This document shows positions 34,813-45,730 of a stretch of 64,000 bases of DNA, one piece after another. Position numbers and translations under genes: made by a program. The DNA is from Pseudoneurospora amorphoporcata (lineage: Eukaryota > Ascomycota > Sordariomycetes > Sordariales > Sordariaceae): the NCBI GenBank assembly GCA_033297205.1, contig MU859112.1, positions 62,335 through 126,334 on the forward strand, given 5' to 3'. Within the stretch, counting starts at the first letter, position 1. The number at the start of each line of letters is the position of its first letter. The notes below the pieces were generated by a model. The model saw only the letters and a program-made list of their open reading frames with translations. It was not told the origin of the DNA and did no database searches.

Positions 34813-37328
34813 TCAATAGTTGTAAATACTTCCATTCTTTGCGCGGCCGGAGGAATCGCCCACTCGGACACTTCTGGCTCGTTGCATGGAGTCGGTGTTG
34901 CTCTTTCCTAGGAGACCTCGCTGTTCACCCAGGGCCTCATCGAATGACAATAGCGGATGTGGCTGGTTTCTCAAAGAAAAGGTCCTTTGGCGTTCGTGTT
35001 CATACCCGGAGGACGGAGGAGAACCATTCTTTGATTGGGCTTGTTGCCCATTAGACGACGTACGGGGACGATAACCTTCTGTATCTCTGCCTCTAGATGA
35101 GGGGGGCGGATAGTTCGGCCCGTTGCCGAGGACTGAGCCGGGTATAGGGGGTATAGGCGGTGGAAAAGCTGATCCTGACATGCTCCTTCCTCCACCAGGA
35201 GGACCGTCTCTACTCGTCATCCTGCTCCGCACTGAGGGAGCCCGACTAACGGCTCGGACACTACCTGCGCTAGAACCTGGCGGTGCTTGGCCACCACTAG
35301 TTCCTGGCCGCGAACCAGGAGCCCGCATGCTCGGTTCCCGTCTAACAAGTGTTCGGGGTGGCAGGTCGAGAGGTTTGGCACCGGGAGCCACTTTGGCTGC
35401 TGTGGCCATGTCAACCAATGGTACACCTTCTGGGGCCCTCACACCTCGTCCTAAACCTTCGCGCGACCATTGGGGTGGTTCGACGAATTTCGGAGTTAGG
35501 TCGACAAGAGGCCCGCTGGGTTTTCGTTGCTGGTTCAGTTGCTGACGCGGATGCGTTTCTCGTCCACGGTCGTAAAGTGACGGTGCGTACTGGGATGGCG
35601 CGTATTGGGATGGCGCGTAATGAGATGGCGGCGACTGATTAGACGGGGCGTTGCGACGAACAGAGGGTGCTCTTGTGCTTCGCTGGGTGGCAGTATGTTC
35701 AACTGCTGAAGGAAGCCATGCCTTGGGTTCCGACCGCCCATCGTGATGCCCGGTCTCCTCGGTTAGTGAAGCTACCAATCCGCCATTCAGAAGGCTGGGT
35801 CGATCGGTAAAGGCGTTATCAGTGACAACCTCCAGTTTCTTTCTCTCCTCTTCCTTATGCGCCTGTTTTCGCTCTTCATACCTGTTGCCAAGCAAACCGC
35901 TCGTGCCAAATGGTGCTTCTTTCTCTTCTTGCGTTGCCCTCCTAATTTTCTGGAGTTTATCAAGTGGCGGTAGCGGCGGGGCTTGCCGTCTGGATCGGTC
36001 GGCTTCCCAGTCCTTGCCAAACTCATCAATGGGTTTGTCGAAACGCTGCAGGTCAATTAGGGGCTTGAAGGTACCAATTGGGTAAGGAGACTCGTCGACT
36101 GAAACTCTGATCTTGTGGCCATCCACATTGACATCTTTAACTGCCATCCTTGGCTTGTGCGGCGAAGAAGAGAGCTGAGGCGCTGTCTCTGCATCCCGCT
36201 CTTGCTTTTTCTTATGCAGCTGCAAAACCTTGTTGACCAGATACCAGCTTCGCCAGGCTTGGACGCGAGCAAAAAACAGATGGGCGACCGCGGCGTCTTC
36301 GGTGCTGAAGTAGTGGACGAAGTTATCTGTCGACATGAATATCGTGGTTTTCTGCTGGCTTTTGATGGCATAGCAATGTTTCTTGGGTGGTCGTAGCTCT
36401 TTTCGCTTCTGTGCTTCGGTCGGCGTGTAGATGTCGAAATCAGACAGATGGCAGATGCCCAAGACGTCCTTATCTGACAGTTTTGCGTCGGGCTTCTTGG
36501 ATGACACCAGTTGTCCGTTTTCGAGCAAAGTAATATAACGCTTGGTCCATTTCCCAGGCCTGTGAGAATGCTGAAGTGGAAGGACAAAGCCAGTAGGTAT
36601 CTTGTGTTCGCGGGGAACACTGGCGAGGTCTAGGTTCTCATCGCTGCAGTCGTTTTCGGTTTGGATAATTAGAACGTTCTGCATGTCTTGGTCCCAAGAG
36701 TTTAAAACATCGCGGATACGTTCATAGCGACGAAGGCGCCGCTCGAGACCCAGGGGGGTGTACGTCTCGATCACCATGCTGGTGTTGACATTGACGGGAA
36801 GGCCTGTCTGGTCGGCATAAGCCAGCATTATGTCCACAGTAGTAGTATCAACCTCAACCTTGAGATCAACCGTCACGCCCTTACAGCGAACGGTAACGCG
36901 CTAACACAATAACCCATTAGTCGGCCACCTTCGTTTTGTTCATTGTGAGGGTGACTTACTCTTTCAGCGCCATTGATGGCACCCTTCGGCACCTCATCCG
37001 GAATTGGTACAACGCCTCGCCCTCCAGAACCAGCATACGTCTTCGCATCCCGACTCCTGGATCGGGTCTTGTCGATGGGGGCACCCATGGAGGAGGCCGG
37101 GGAAACTGGTGAAGTTGGAGAGGTTGGAGATTTTCGTTGAGAAGGGGATATCGGAGAGGCGATCTCGAGGCGGATTGGATCTTCTGGCTTGCGGCTGCGT
37201 GAGAGAAAAGGCAATTTTCCAAAAACCCGATTTTTGCCTCTGAGAGAGAAAGAGGAGTGAGAGGGTGCGGGCGAGGGCGGCACGGCTGAAGACTGGCGGC
37301 GGTTCGAATGTTGGTGGTCCATGATCAT
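34813..37328 (-). CDS. RA- and PH-domain signalling/adaptor protein
   Basis: Two supported exons, 37328-36960 and 36900-34813 (60-nt intron), give 818 aa from the ATG at 37328. Seen: a basic Ser/Pro-rich N-terminus (SFSLRGKNRVFGKLPFLSRSRK); a Ras-associating domain starting RVTVRCKGVTVDLKVEVDTTTVD exactly across the splice; then a PH domain with VLPLQHSHRPGKWTKRYITLLENG and a terminal HLFFARVQAWRSWYLV. The remaining ~450 residues are disordered, Pro/Ser/Arg-rich, with repeats of SQYAP. The RA-PH order resembles animal MRL proteins (RIAM/lamellipodin) that link Ras GTPases to actin, so a polarity role is plausible inference. The start is uncertain: the frame is open upstream to 38429, with another ATG at 37892. 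Confidence 0.82.
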
Positions 37329-39907
37329 GTCGGTCTCCAGCTTGCACCGTTCGGCAAGGGTTTGACTGTCGGCTCCCGTGTCTAATCGTGGCACCGCGGT
37401 TTGCGAGGTTTGTGAAGCCAAGCCGTCGGCCCCAGTGGTGTTGTTGATTGAGCGCTTGGAGCCGTCTAGGTTAGACCCCTTGTCGGAAGCAAGGCCCTCC
37501 TGACCCTTAATCTGCGCCGTAGCCGCTTGTTCAGCTTGCGTGTGCCGGGGTGAGCGGGGTCGTTCTTCAGCTCCGTTGACGGGTTGACGGCCGTGATCGG
37601 TTGCGGGATCGAACGGGTTGTGGTCCCACCCAGAGACAAGCGGCAGTGGTAGCAAAAAAGAGTGGTGATGGTCCTGGCCGTGTGTGAGTTCCCGTTCCCG
37701 GGCGGCGGTGTCGCCGACCGTGTCTTTGAATACTTGTTCAAGCCAATTGCGTGTCTCTTTGGCCACATCGACCACTTCTGCACAGTCCGTGGCAGTGGCC
37801 CAGACAAGGAACCGCACTGGGACTGGAAAGTGTGGGCGGTGGTGGTTTGTGTGCGGATTGAGATGCAGGGCCGGGCCCAGGTACGAGTGCATCTGCTTCT
37901 GCGTCTGCGTCTGCTTCCGCGTGGGATGCTGCTGTGTTGTGGTGGTGGTGGGCGAGGGGTGCGTCGGCTCTGAGGATGGTGAGGAGGGGGGGATTGGATT
38001 TGGCACTGGGGGGTAGGGGACCCTTTTCTCCAATATGAAGACGGCGCCGTCCTTTCCAAGGTTGTCTTTGTAATGGTTGCCTCCTGTATTGCGCGATTGC
38101 TGGTCTCGACTCAGGCTCTTGTTGCTGTTGTTGGGCTGTTCGTGGTTACTTCTTGTTCCGCTGCTGCTGAATATACTGCTGCTGCTGCTCCCACTTGACC
38201 CATCCTCACTTCCCTTGAGCTGTTGGGGATCGTCCACGTTCTCGCCAGCTCTTGGGCTTATGCACGCTTGAAGCTGAAGTTTGGGTCTCGACGCGGGGGA
38301 AGAAAGAGGGGGGAGATGGGGAAGTAGGGACGGCCAAGTAGAACAACTTGAAGACCAACAACGTGAAGCTGGCTTGGACCCCAATCCCAATCCCCGGCTA
38401 TCGCCGTCAGCACCGAGCACTTCCTCCAACTGTTGTCGCGATTCACGTCATTGTTGCCTTGTCCAGGCCGAGCGTTGGAGTTGCGTTTCGCCAAGGGCAG
38501 CAGGTGCAAGGGCGGCTTGGACGGGGGAAACGGCTTGTTTCCCTCTTTTCCAGTTTTTGACCAAGCGGAAGTCCACGACGACTGGGGTACAGCCCCAGGT
38601 ACCACTGTTGCTGCAGGTGCTGATTGGGGTACCTGAGCCACTAGCAGAGGGGTGGTAGCATGCGTGCCTGTGGTGCCTGCAGCGTCTGCAGTGTCAGCTG
38701 CCGCTTCCACTTCGATCTCCGTCTCGACCTCCAGCAAATGGTCGAGATTCTCCTTCCACCTCCCGGAGGTCAATAACAGCTTCGACCTCGGGTTCCTGCT
38801 TCTCTTCCACTTTTTCTTCCCTTCCCCCCAGTCGGCAGCTGCTGTGGCCGGCGATCTCCTGTGCCCCTTCTTGTACGGCGCAGAGATGGCCAAGGGCCCA
38901 ATTCCCGGCTGCTTCCTTCTGCCATCTTGATCCTGCCATGTGATGATGCCGCCTGTGGTACCTCTAGGTGTCACTGTCACGGTGCCATCAGACAGTGACA
39001 CGCATCTCTCCCGGAGAGCGCTGTAGTATCGCGGTGAGGATGCCCTCTCCGGCCCTGGCTCCGGCGCCAACAGCGTCTCCACCAAGGCCACCGATGATGA
39101 CATGACTGGGGCTGTTGGGGCTTCCGGGGGCCTACCAGCCCTGTTTCCCACGGTCAGTTTCAGCTGCACCTCCGCTCCTTGGCGGTAGGGGATATACTTC
39201 CGCTCTGGAACCCTGATGGTGGGCCCCGAAGTGGAAGTCGAAGCTGACCCTGAAGCCGGACTTGAAGAGGAGACCGGTCCGGAGTTCATTGTTCTTTTTT
39301 CTCCTTTCTCTGGAAAGGATGGCCGGCCGCTTAACGCTCACGCTGAGCTCGTCAGCTTTACGTCCGTCTTGTCGTGGCTGTCCGGTTTGTCCAGGCTGTC
39401 GCTTGTCTCGTCCGGGAAGTCCTGAGATGAGAAGGCCACCGCTATATCGAGTCGCGAAAGAAGAGGATAGCAAACATTTATTCTACTCTATCTGACACCG
39501 AAGGCTTGAGAGGCAAACCGCGTTACAAACATCCCTTACCTACGTTGCGTACAGCCTTCATGCGCTCAGATCGCGGTTATAGTTCGACGTCTCATTCCGT
39601 TGACGCTGTCTTCCCCAATGCTTCGGGCAGCGCGAACTTCAGCGACATTTCACATGCCAACCACCCTGCCTCACCCGCCACCTCACAAAGGCGCAAGCAG
39701 TTTATTCGACGGTGAGCTCCAGCAACACTTGGCGACGCTTATACCGGTACATCAATGCCGATGTTCCCTAACTGTGATACTTCGCTGAAGATTTACATTC
39801 AACTTGCTGCGTGGAAAATCAACCTTGAAGCAAGAGTCCTTGGGGACAGGCTATAACAGTATTAATGAATCCACACAGCCTCGTAGCTTTAATCCACCCA
39901 TTATCGC
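37329..39907. other. Region with long overlapping ORFs upstream of the RA-PH gene
   Basis: About 2.6 kb. On the minus strand the RA-PH frame stays open to 38429 without a nearer family-like start, and a different frame holds a 343-codon ORF (39289-38258). Short trinucleotide runs (GCTGCTGCT) occur at 38160-38195. The stretch 38280-38340 (minus strand) is CT-rich like a Neurospora promoter. It could be N-terminal coding sequence, a long 5' leader, or a separate gene. From 39480 to 39907 nothing is seen. Confidence 0.4.
38258..39289 (-). CDS. Uncertain 343-codon ORF, product unknown
   Basis: Begins with a true ATG and runs 343 codons on the minus strand. Composition is fairly protein-like: RVPERKYIPYRQGAEVQLKLTVGN, YYSALRERCVSLSDGTVTVTP and GIITWQDQDGRRKQPGIGP; few TTA/ATA codons. 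No domain recognised. It lies directly upstream of the RA-PH gene, with its last 172 nt overlapping that open frame, so it may be a spliced N-terminal part of that protein, an independent gene, or chance in GC-rich DNA. I found no convincing donor/acceptor pair joining the two frames. Confidence 0.3.
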   Translation of the reverse strand: MNSGPVSSSSPASGSASTSTSGPTIRVPERKYIPYRQGAEVQLKLTVGNRAGRPPEAPTAPVMSSSVALVETLLAPEPGPERASSPRYYSALRERCVSLSDGTVTVTPRGTTGGIITWQDQDGRRKQPGIGPLAISAPYKKGHRRSPATAAADWGEGKKKWKRSRNPRSKLLLTSGRWKENLDHLLEVETEIEVEAAADTADAAGTTGTHATTPLLVAQVPQSAPAATVVPGAVPQSSWTSAWSKTGKEGNKPFPPSKPPLHLLPLAKRNSNARPGQGNNDVNRDNSWRKCSVLTAIAGDWDWGPSQLHVVGLQVVLLGRPYFPISPLFLPPRRDPNFSFKRA

Positions 39908-41398
39908 TCAATGGCGGAAAGCTCTCAACTCTCTCCTCCACCAGCCAACAAAGTCCTGGGTTGAGACATCAATACCCAAATCCTTCAGCGCCTTGGTGCT
40001 TAGGTGGCAGTCATACGGACGCTGAACGCTCGCGTTGGGGTCGTTACCCTCCGTGTTCGCCTCCATGTTATCAAGGGGAACTCCCAAGATCTCAGCAAAG
40101 AGCTGGCACATCTCATACTTGGTGTACTGTTCCTCGCTCGACATTTGGAGGATTCTCGGTAGCGATGTCCTCTCGGCTTCGCTGGTTGACAAGTACTTCA
40201 CCGCGACATCTGGCATTCAAAAGTTAGTATCGATCGACGGGTGAGAAGAGTTGATATAGAGCCACGAGGGACAGGAACTTACCCTTAGCAACCCTGCCCA
40301 CATCCTCTGTGTTAGTAGGGAATCTCAGCGCCCAATGGTCCATCTTGACCTTCTTTCCCTCCTGCGCCTTGAAGACAGCGTCCAAAAGGACATTGACCGC
40401 ACTCTCCTCGTTCCTGCCCTCCTCCGTCTTGCCATACAGCACAGGTACCCTCATCACCACGCCCAAACCCTCCTTGCTGGCCTTGGAAAACTCCTCGATT
40501 AGAGCCTTCTCACCATCCAGCTTGGTAACGCCGTAGAGGTTGGTGGGCCCCGTGGCAGCATCGGCCTCGTAAGGTGCCTCGCCTGGCTTTCCGGCGAAGA
40601 CGTAGTCGGTAGAGATGTAGATGAGGAGGATACCACGGGAAGCACAAGCCTTGGCGAGTGTGCGAGTAGCTTCCACGTTGAGAAGTCGGGTGCCTTCAGG
40701 ATCGGCATCGACCTTGTCGGGGAAGCGGTTGGCTGCGCAGTGGATGAGGACTTGAGGGCTAAGAAGGTGTTAGCCTTGGTTCTCTCCGTGTCATTTCAAG
40801 CTGATATGAGGAAAGACGAGTAAGTGTGGACGGTGGGGTGAAAATTGCGAGCTGTCGCAGACTGTTCCCGGGAATCACTGGAGATTCTCAGGTTTGAGCA
40901 GCCAACCATCATGTCCCAGTCATGATGCCAAGCATCGCGAGAATGTTCAATCCTCCTCCCCCAAAGCCCCCCACCGAATCGGCAACACCCAATTTTGAGA
41001 AAGCCGACACCGTCAACCTCACTCCAAATTCCAAACGCCCCCATCATCAACCCAACAACACCTCTCCAACGCATCCCCTCGCAACCCAAGCTCCAAATCC
41101 CCCAAATGCAAAAGTCCCAAAACAACAACAGAGATCAAAAACTCAAAAACTCAAAAACTCACCTAACACCCTCCAAAACCCTCTCCACCTCCTCCCCCTT
41201 CTCCAGATCCACCTTCAACACATTTACCCCATCCGCCCGCGAGAATCCCGTCCCCTTGACCTCCCACATCCAGCCAGCATTTGAGCTAAGCTCGGTAGGC
41301 ACGCCCAAGCCCCGAAAGGCCCGGACGACTTGTCTGCCTAGGAGGCCGGTGGCGCCGGTGACCAGGGCAGTTTTTGTTGGTTTCGTTATGGAGGCCAT
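39908..41398 (-). CDS. NAD(P)-binding reductase, RmlD/MAT2B-like
   Basis: Three exons, 41398-41163, 40758-40283 and 40209-39908, with introns of 404 and 73 nt, encode 337 aa. Seen: a Rossmann motif GATGLLGRQV at residues ~14-23, HCAAN, YISTDYVFAGKPGEAPYE, and the YGVTKLDGEK segment supplying Tyr-x-x-x-Lys of extended short-chain dehydrogenases. It belongs to the dTDP-4-dehydrorhamnose reductase-like group that also includes the regulatory beta subunit of methionine adenosyltransferase (MAT2B). Fungi without rhamnose synthesis commonly carry this protein. Whether it reduces a nucleotide sugar or regulates a partner cannot be decided here. The first intron is unusually long and contains three tandem CAAAAACT units (41137-41160 on the plus strand). 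Confidence 0.87.
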
Positions 41399-42058
41399 TT
41401 TCTGGGTTTGTAGGTATGACGGGAATTTCTTGAGAGTGGTTGTGGAAGTGAAGGTGTTGTTGGATGGTTGATGCAGATGACGGATCGTTACGGAGATGCA
41501 GTATTCTACTGTGCCACACGTGGCTGAAGTGGCTTTATACCGCGTTGTGAAAGTTGACCTCGAGCGCACTTGCTTCGCTTCGATTAACATATCGGGCGTG
41601 GTCATGGAAGGAGCGATCATGAATTTTGAAAGAATGAAAGACATCAGATCCGATATGAGATTTTAATAAGTAGTACCAGCCATCTTTTTGAGGTTGTCAT
41701 ATGTATATCATGATGATGCAAAGAGTCAATTCAGTCTCCGGGTTCTCATGAACCTAAAGAGCTCGTCCTAGAAGTAGATAAATGGGAACACGAAATAGTT
41801 TCATTTAACTCGAGACGCTATCTAATGCTTTTCCTCTTCTGGTATGTTGAAGTCCGAATTCTCGCTCGCTCTCAGTACATCTACCCGCTATATCTGACCG
41901 GCTGAATACTGCTTCTCTGCGAGGTTGTGCTCTTGATAAATCAATGTCATGCAGTGTAATGAACCATGTCTTGTTGAAGACAATTCTATCGCTCAAAAAC
42001 AACGGCCACCCACCCAATAACAACGCCAATTTTGCTCCACATCCAAGTATGCCGTAAG
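41399..42058. other. Intergenic between two tandem minus-strand genes
   Basis: About 660 nt holding the promoter of the RmlD/MAT2B-like gene and the 3' flank of the PFK-2 gene. Nothing else seen. Confidence 0.5.
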
Positions 42059-44136
42059 TTAATCAAGATCCGCCACCTTATCCGCCACCATCTCCTTGGC
42101 ATTATTCACCACCTTCTCGGGAGGCCGCGTGGTCAAAACGTTGTCCATGGAGGAAGGCTCGACAGGACTGCTTATTCCATCAATAGGCGGCAGATTACTG
42201 CTGTAAATGCTGGGGACGGGGATGCGGATGTCCTCGGGCGACCCGGGAGTAAACTGCGGGTCAAGGCCGGGGATATGAATGCGCTTAGCTTCATTCTGGT
42301 ATGCCGCCGGAATGATCTCGATAATCTCATCCCTCGGGAACTTGAGCTTTGGGATCTCCATGGGTCTGCAGTGCATCAGATATGAGTACAGAACGCGCAG
42401 AACGCTCTCGTGAGCAATGATGAGGACGTCGTTCTGCTCGCGTTCGAGTTCGAGAATGATGGGCTCAAGACGGACAGCGAGGTCGTGGTACGACTGTGTT
42501 TATGTTAGCTGGATTCATTGTGATCTTGACAGCAAACACTAACCTCTGCACGGGGATAACGGTGATGGTATGGGTCAAGCTCGTGCTTTTCCACCTCTTC
42601 GGGATACAGCCTACGGATAGCCATCTCCGACAACTTCTCGCACACACCGGGGTTGATTTGGCTCATTTGCGAGCGTTGGCGAACATTATAGCCTTGCTCT
42701 TTCAGGGGTTCGGCGGTCTGGATCGTGCGGAGTCTCGTAGATGTCCAAACAGCCAGAGGCCTTAGAGGAACCTCGTGGCCGGCCTGTTCGCTGTTGGTTT
42801 TCCTTTCTTGCTCACGATGTCGGAGAAGGGTCTCGGTCATCTTCTGTGCGTATGATCTGCCTTCTTCAGAGAGAGGAGCATCGGATTTGTAGGACTCTTC
42901 GCCTTCTGCTGGCCCAGCTCGAACAAAGAAGGTTGTGCGCGCTTTGATGTGCAGGTTCGTAAGGTAGAAGACGATGCGATGCGAGAGGTAGTTGAAGCTG
43001 ACATTGTTGTAGAAGAATGCTTGACCGGCGTTAATCATCTTCACGTAGTTTAGTTCTTCCTCTTGCATGGTTTCGAAAATCGGAATCTTAGTTTCGATCC
43101 GCTTCAAGTACCGTTCGGCTGCTTCATCGGGATCCATGCCATCAAACTGAAAGTCGTCAGCACTCATGGCCGTTGTGGCGTTTTTGTTGATTGTACTCAC
43201 ATCCGGCGAATGGATTTTGACATTCCTGGCATTTTCTTTGAGAATCTCCTCATCATCGACGTACGATTCCAAAAACAATGTCTGCAAAGTATTAGCGAAA
43301 TCTTTCATCCCTACCGCAGCCACCATATAATCTCACCTGTACATCGTGTTTGGCAAACTCCTTTGCAAGCGCACGGCGTCCAGCCGCAGTAGGATTGACG
43401 GCGTCGTAGATAGCAACTTGGCCATTTTCGTGGTTGAGCCACGCGTAAATATCCTCCCTGCACTTCTTCAGAATCTTTTGTCGGAGCATGGTCGAGGCTG
43501 GAGAGGCATTGGGGTAAAAGTAGTCTTGAGGAACATGTCCGCCCTCGCCAACGGTAGCACGGCGGTAGTCGCCTAGGTGGAAAATCCGCGTCTTGACACC
43601 GAGCCTATAAAGGGTTAGACGATTGCGTGACAAGTAGAAGCAAATTAAACGTACCACTGAAGATACCGTGCCATGGAAACACAGATATGACTAAATTACT
43701 GTTAGCATACTTATGAGAACAACCGGGGGTACATGGAGAGGCCTACGTCTTGCCCCGCGCGGGAAGGCCAACCATAACGATAGCAATACGGCCTGAATGG
43801 AAGAGCCTGCCAGACATTGTGCTGTAAAGCTGGGCTGGGGCCATGTTGTCCTGGTCTGTGACATCGTGAATGCCATCGATAAAGGTTGAACTCTTGCGAC
43901 GGTATCGCGGTGCGTTGGCCGCAATCTCGGCAGTTCTGCAAATGTTAGCAATTGTCTATGTATGGAGAAGTCCACCTCAAAATTTCTGAAATGGTCCATC
44001 CCCCTGGCTACGAGGTAGGTTTCCTGCGCAATTGTTCGGTGGAAAAATCCCAATTCCAGCTAGAATAGTCGCCAATGATATGGACTGGAGCTCGACAACG
44101 GTGCAAGCCATCTTCAACTTACAAGAGTGTATCCAT
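42059..44136 (-). CDS. 6-phosphofructo-2-kinase (PFKFB family) with an inactivated phosphatase site
   Basis: Seven exons: 44136-44123, 43935-43747, 43690-43655, 43604-43337, 43281-43201, 43146-42544 and 42493-42059, encoding 541 aa. Exons 1 (14 nt) and 3 (36 nt) are very small. Reaction: makes fructose 2,6-bisphosphate, the allosteric activator of glycolysis. Seen: kinase P-loop GLPARGKT split by an intron, then HLGDYRR and YDAVNPT; the C-terminal histidine-phosphatase-like domain has YLSHRIVFYLTNLHIK. Where active enzymes read Arg-His-Gly, this one reads R272-A273-G274 with altered flanks (RAGPAEGE); IIAHES, the second His region, is kept. Loss of the phospho-acceptor His should abolish phosphatase activity, as in yeast Pfk26, which also lacks it. 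Intron 5 (54 nt) has no stop in frame, so retention would insert 18 residues. Confidence 0.92.
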
Positions 44137-45730
44137 GTCGCCAGTTATGGTATGCTTCTCGGGTAAGGTGTACTCGTTGTGATTACGTTCGGTACTGGTA
44201 CGCAGAAGGCCCGTTCTGTTCCTCAGAGGTTTCGGTTGTGAAGGGGATGGAAGCCCGGGTGTCGGCGGACGGAGTGGGTGTGTTGCAAGCGAATTTAACA
44301 CCCACGGCGCTTGCCTTGTATGATTCCGCGTGATAGGATGAGTCCACCAAGCTGTTCGGTTCTTAAATCTTCGACGGAACACAAGAAAGATCGGTATGGC
44401 AAAGGGAATTTGCTAGAAAGCGTGTCCCGTGGTGTGATGACGCTCGGCGGTAGTCGCAGATGTCGGGAAAGCGGATATCTCTGACCATGTGAGATGGGTT
44501 GGGATATATGGAGGAAGATCGAGACGGCAACCAATATAGTGTTTGGCGGTGACGAGAGGAGGTCCAAAGGTTGACCTTCTGATACACAACTCCAAATAGC
44601 AATAAGGTGGAGTTGAGATGGGTGAGACGAGATGATAGTATAGCAGATATCAAGGAAAAACCCAAGTGCTATGTCGCAAAGATAAGGTAGGAATGATTAT
44701 GGTCAGAGAATGACAGGTACTTCAGCGCATCGCAAACCAATCAGTAGGGCACTGAAGCAATCGTGCGAACGGAAGCTAGCGTGTTGCGAGTTCTGCGACG
44801 GGACGGGACTGCAAATGTGAGGGAAGCTCGAGTGGAAAGAATGGCACCAAAAGGTGGACTTGCCGGCCGCCTCTTGGCTTTTTGTTAAAAGTTAAAAGGT
44901 GGAAAGAAGAGACCAGGGCGGATCCTCTTGCAGTCATTCATGCTCCACAGGCGGAGAGCATTTGGGGTTGGGCATTGGATTGCACTGTGTACTTACGTGA
45001 AAGATGCAGTGAGGCAACACCTTACCCCACCAAAAGATAATGACTAGGTTCACCATCATCACTGCACGGGTTCACAAGAACTCCAAAAGAGACTTAGATT
45101 GAAGGTAGTCAAGGGATATGCTGTTACAGTCTCTTGTGAGAATTCCAACTTGAACGGACAGGTTTGTATCACCGACAGCTCAGCACCGGCGATCCAGAAC
45201 TGAGAAAGTTCAATTTACATGCGGCCAGAATCATCGGCTTCTGCCGCTCCTCGTTTTCCCCAACCTGCCCACCTGTCGTCATCCCGAGTTCCCATTCTCA
45301 CCGCCCGACCGGGGTTGGGAGTGGGTGACAAGTCTTGGCACATGCGACTGTGAAGGAAGCACAGACCAGTTCTCCAGTCTCCGCAGCCGCCGCACGGCCG
45401 CGCAGGGGCCAGCCGAGCCGGGACTGGTGTGTCGTTAACACCGTGAAATTTTTGGCCTAGCTTTTTGAAGTTCCTGTCCCGGGCGCGGGTCTTTGACAAG
45501 CTTGGTCGGAACGGATATTTTCATATCGTCGGACAGCTCTCTCCATCCAAAGCGGCATCCAACCAACCAGGCTCTGGGAACTTCAACTGGCGACAAACTC
45601 GCGTCCACCACCCATCCACAACCCTTTTGTCCCCACGCAACACCACCGCAGTTGACGACACCACCTGTTGCGTCCTCGATTCCCACCAACATCCTCTCGT
45701 CGTCCTTGTCCCCTGCGACCGTTTACAATT
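44137..45730. other. Divergent promoter region of PFK-2 and TOM40
   Basis: About 1.6 kb. The part nearest each ATG looks like a 5' leader (CT-rich before TOM40, 45540-45730). No further gene or RNA recognised. Confidence 0.5.

Noticed and set aside
40922..41471. Plus-strand ORFs across the intron of the RmlD/MAT2B-like gene
   Set aside because: They lie opposite an intron and first exon of a well supported gene and are Pro/Thr/Asn low-complexity sequence.
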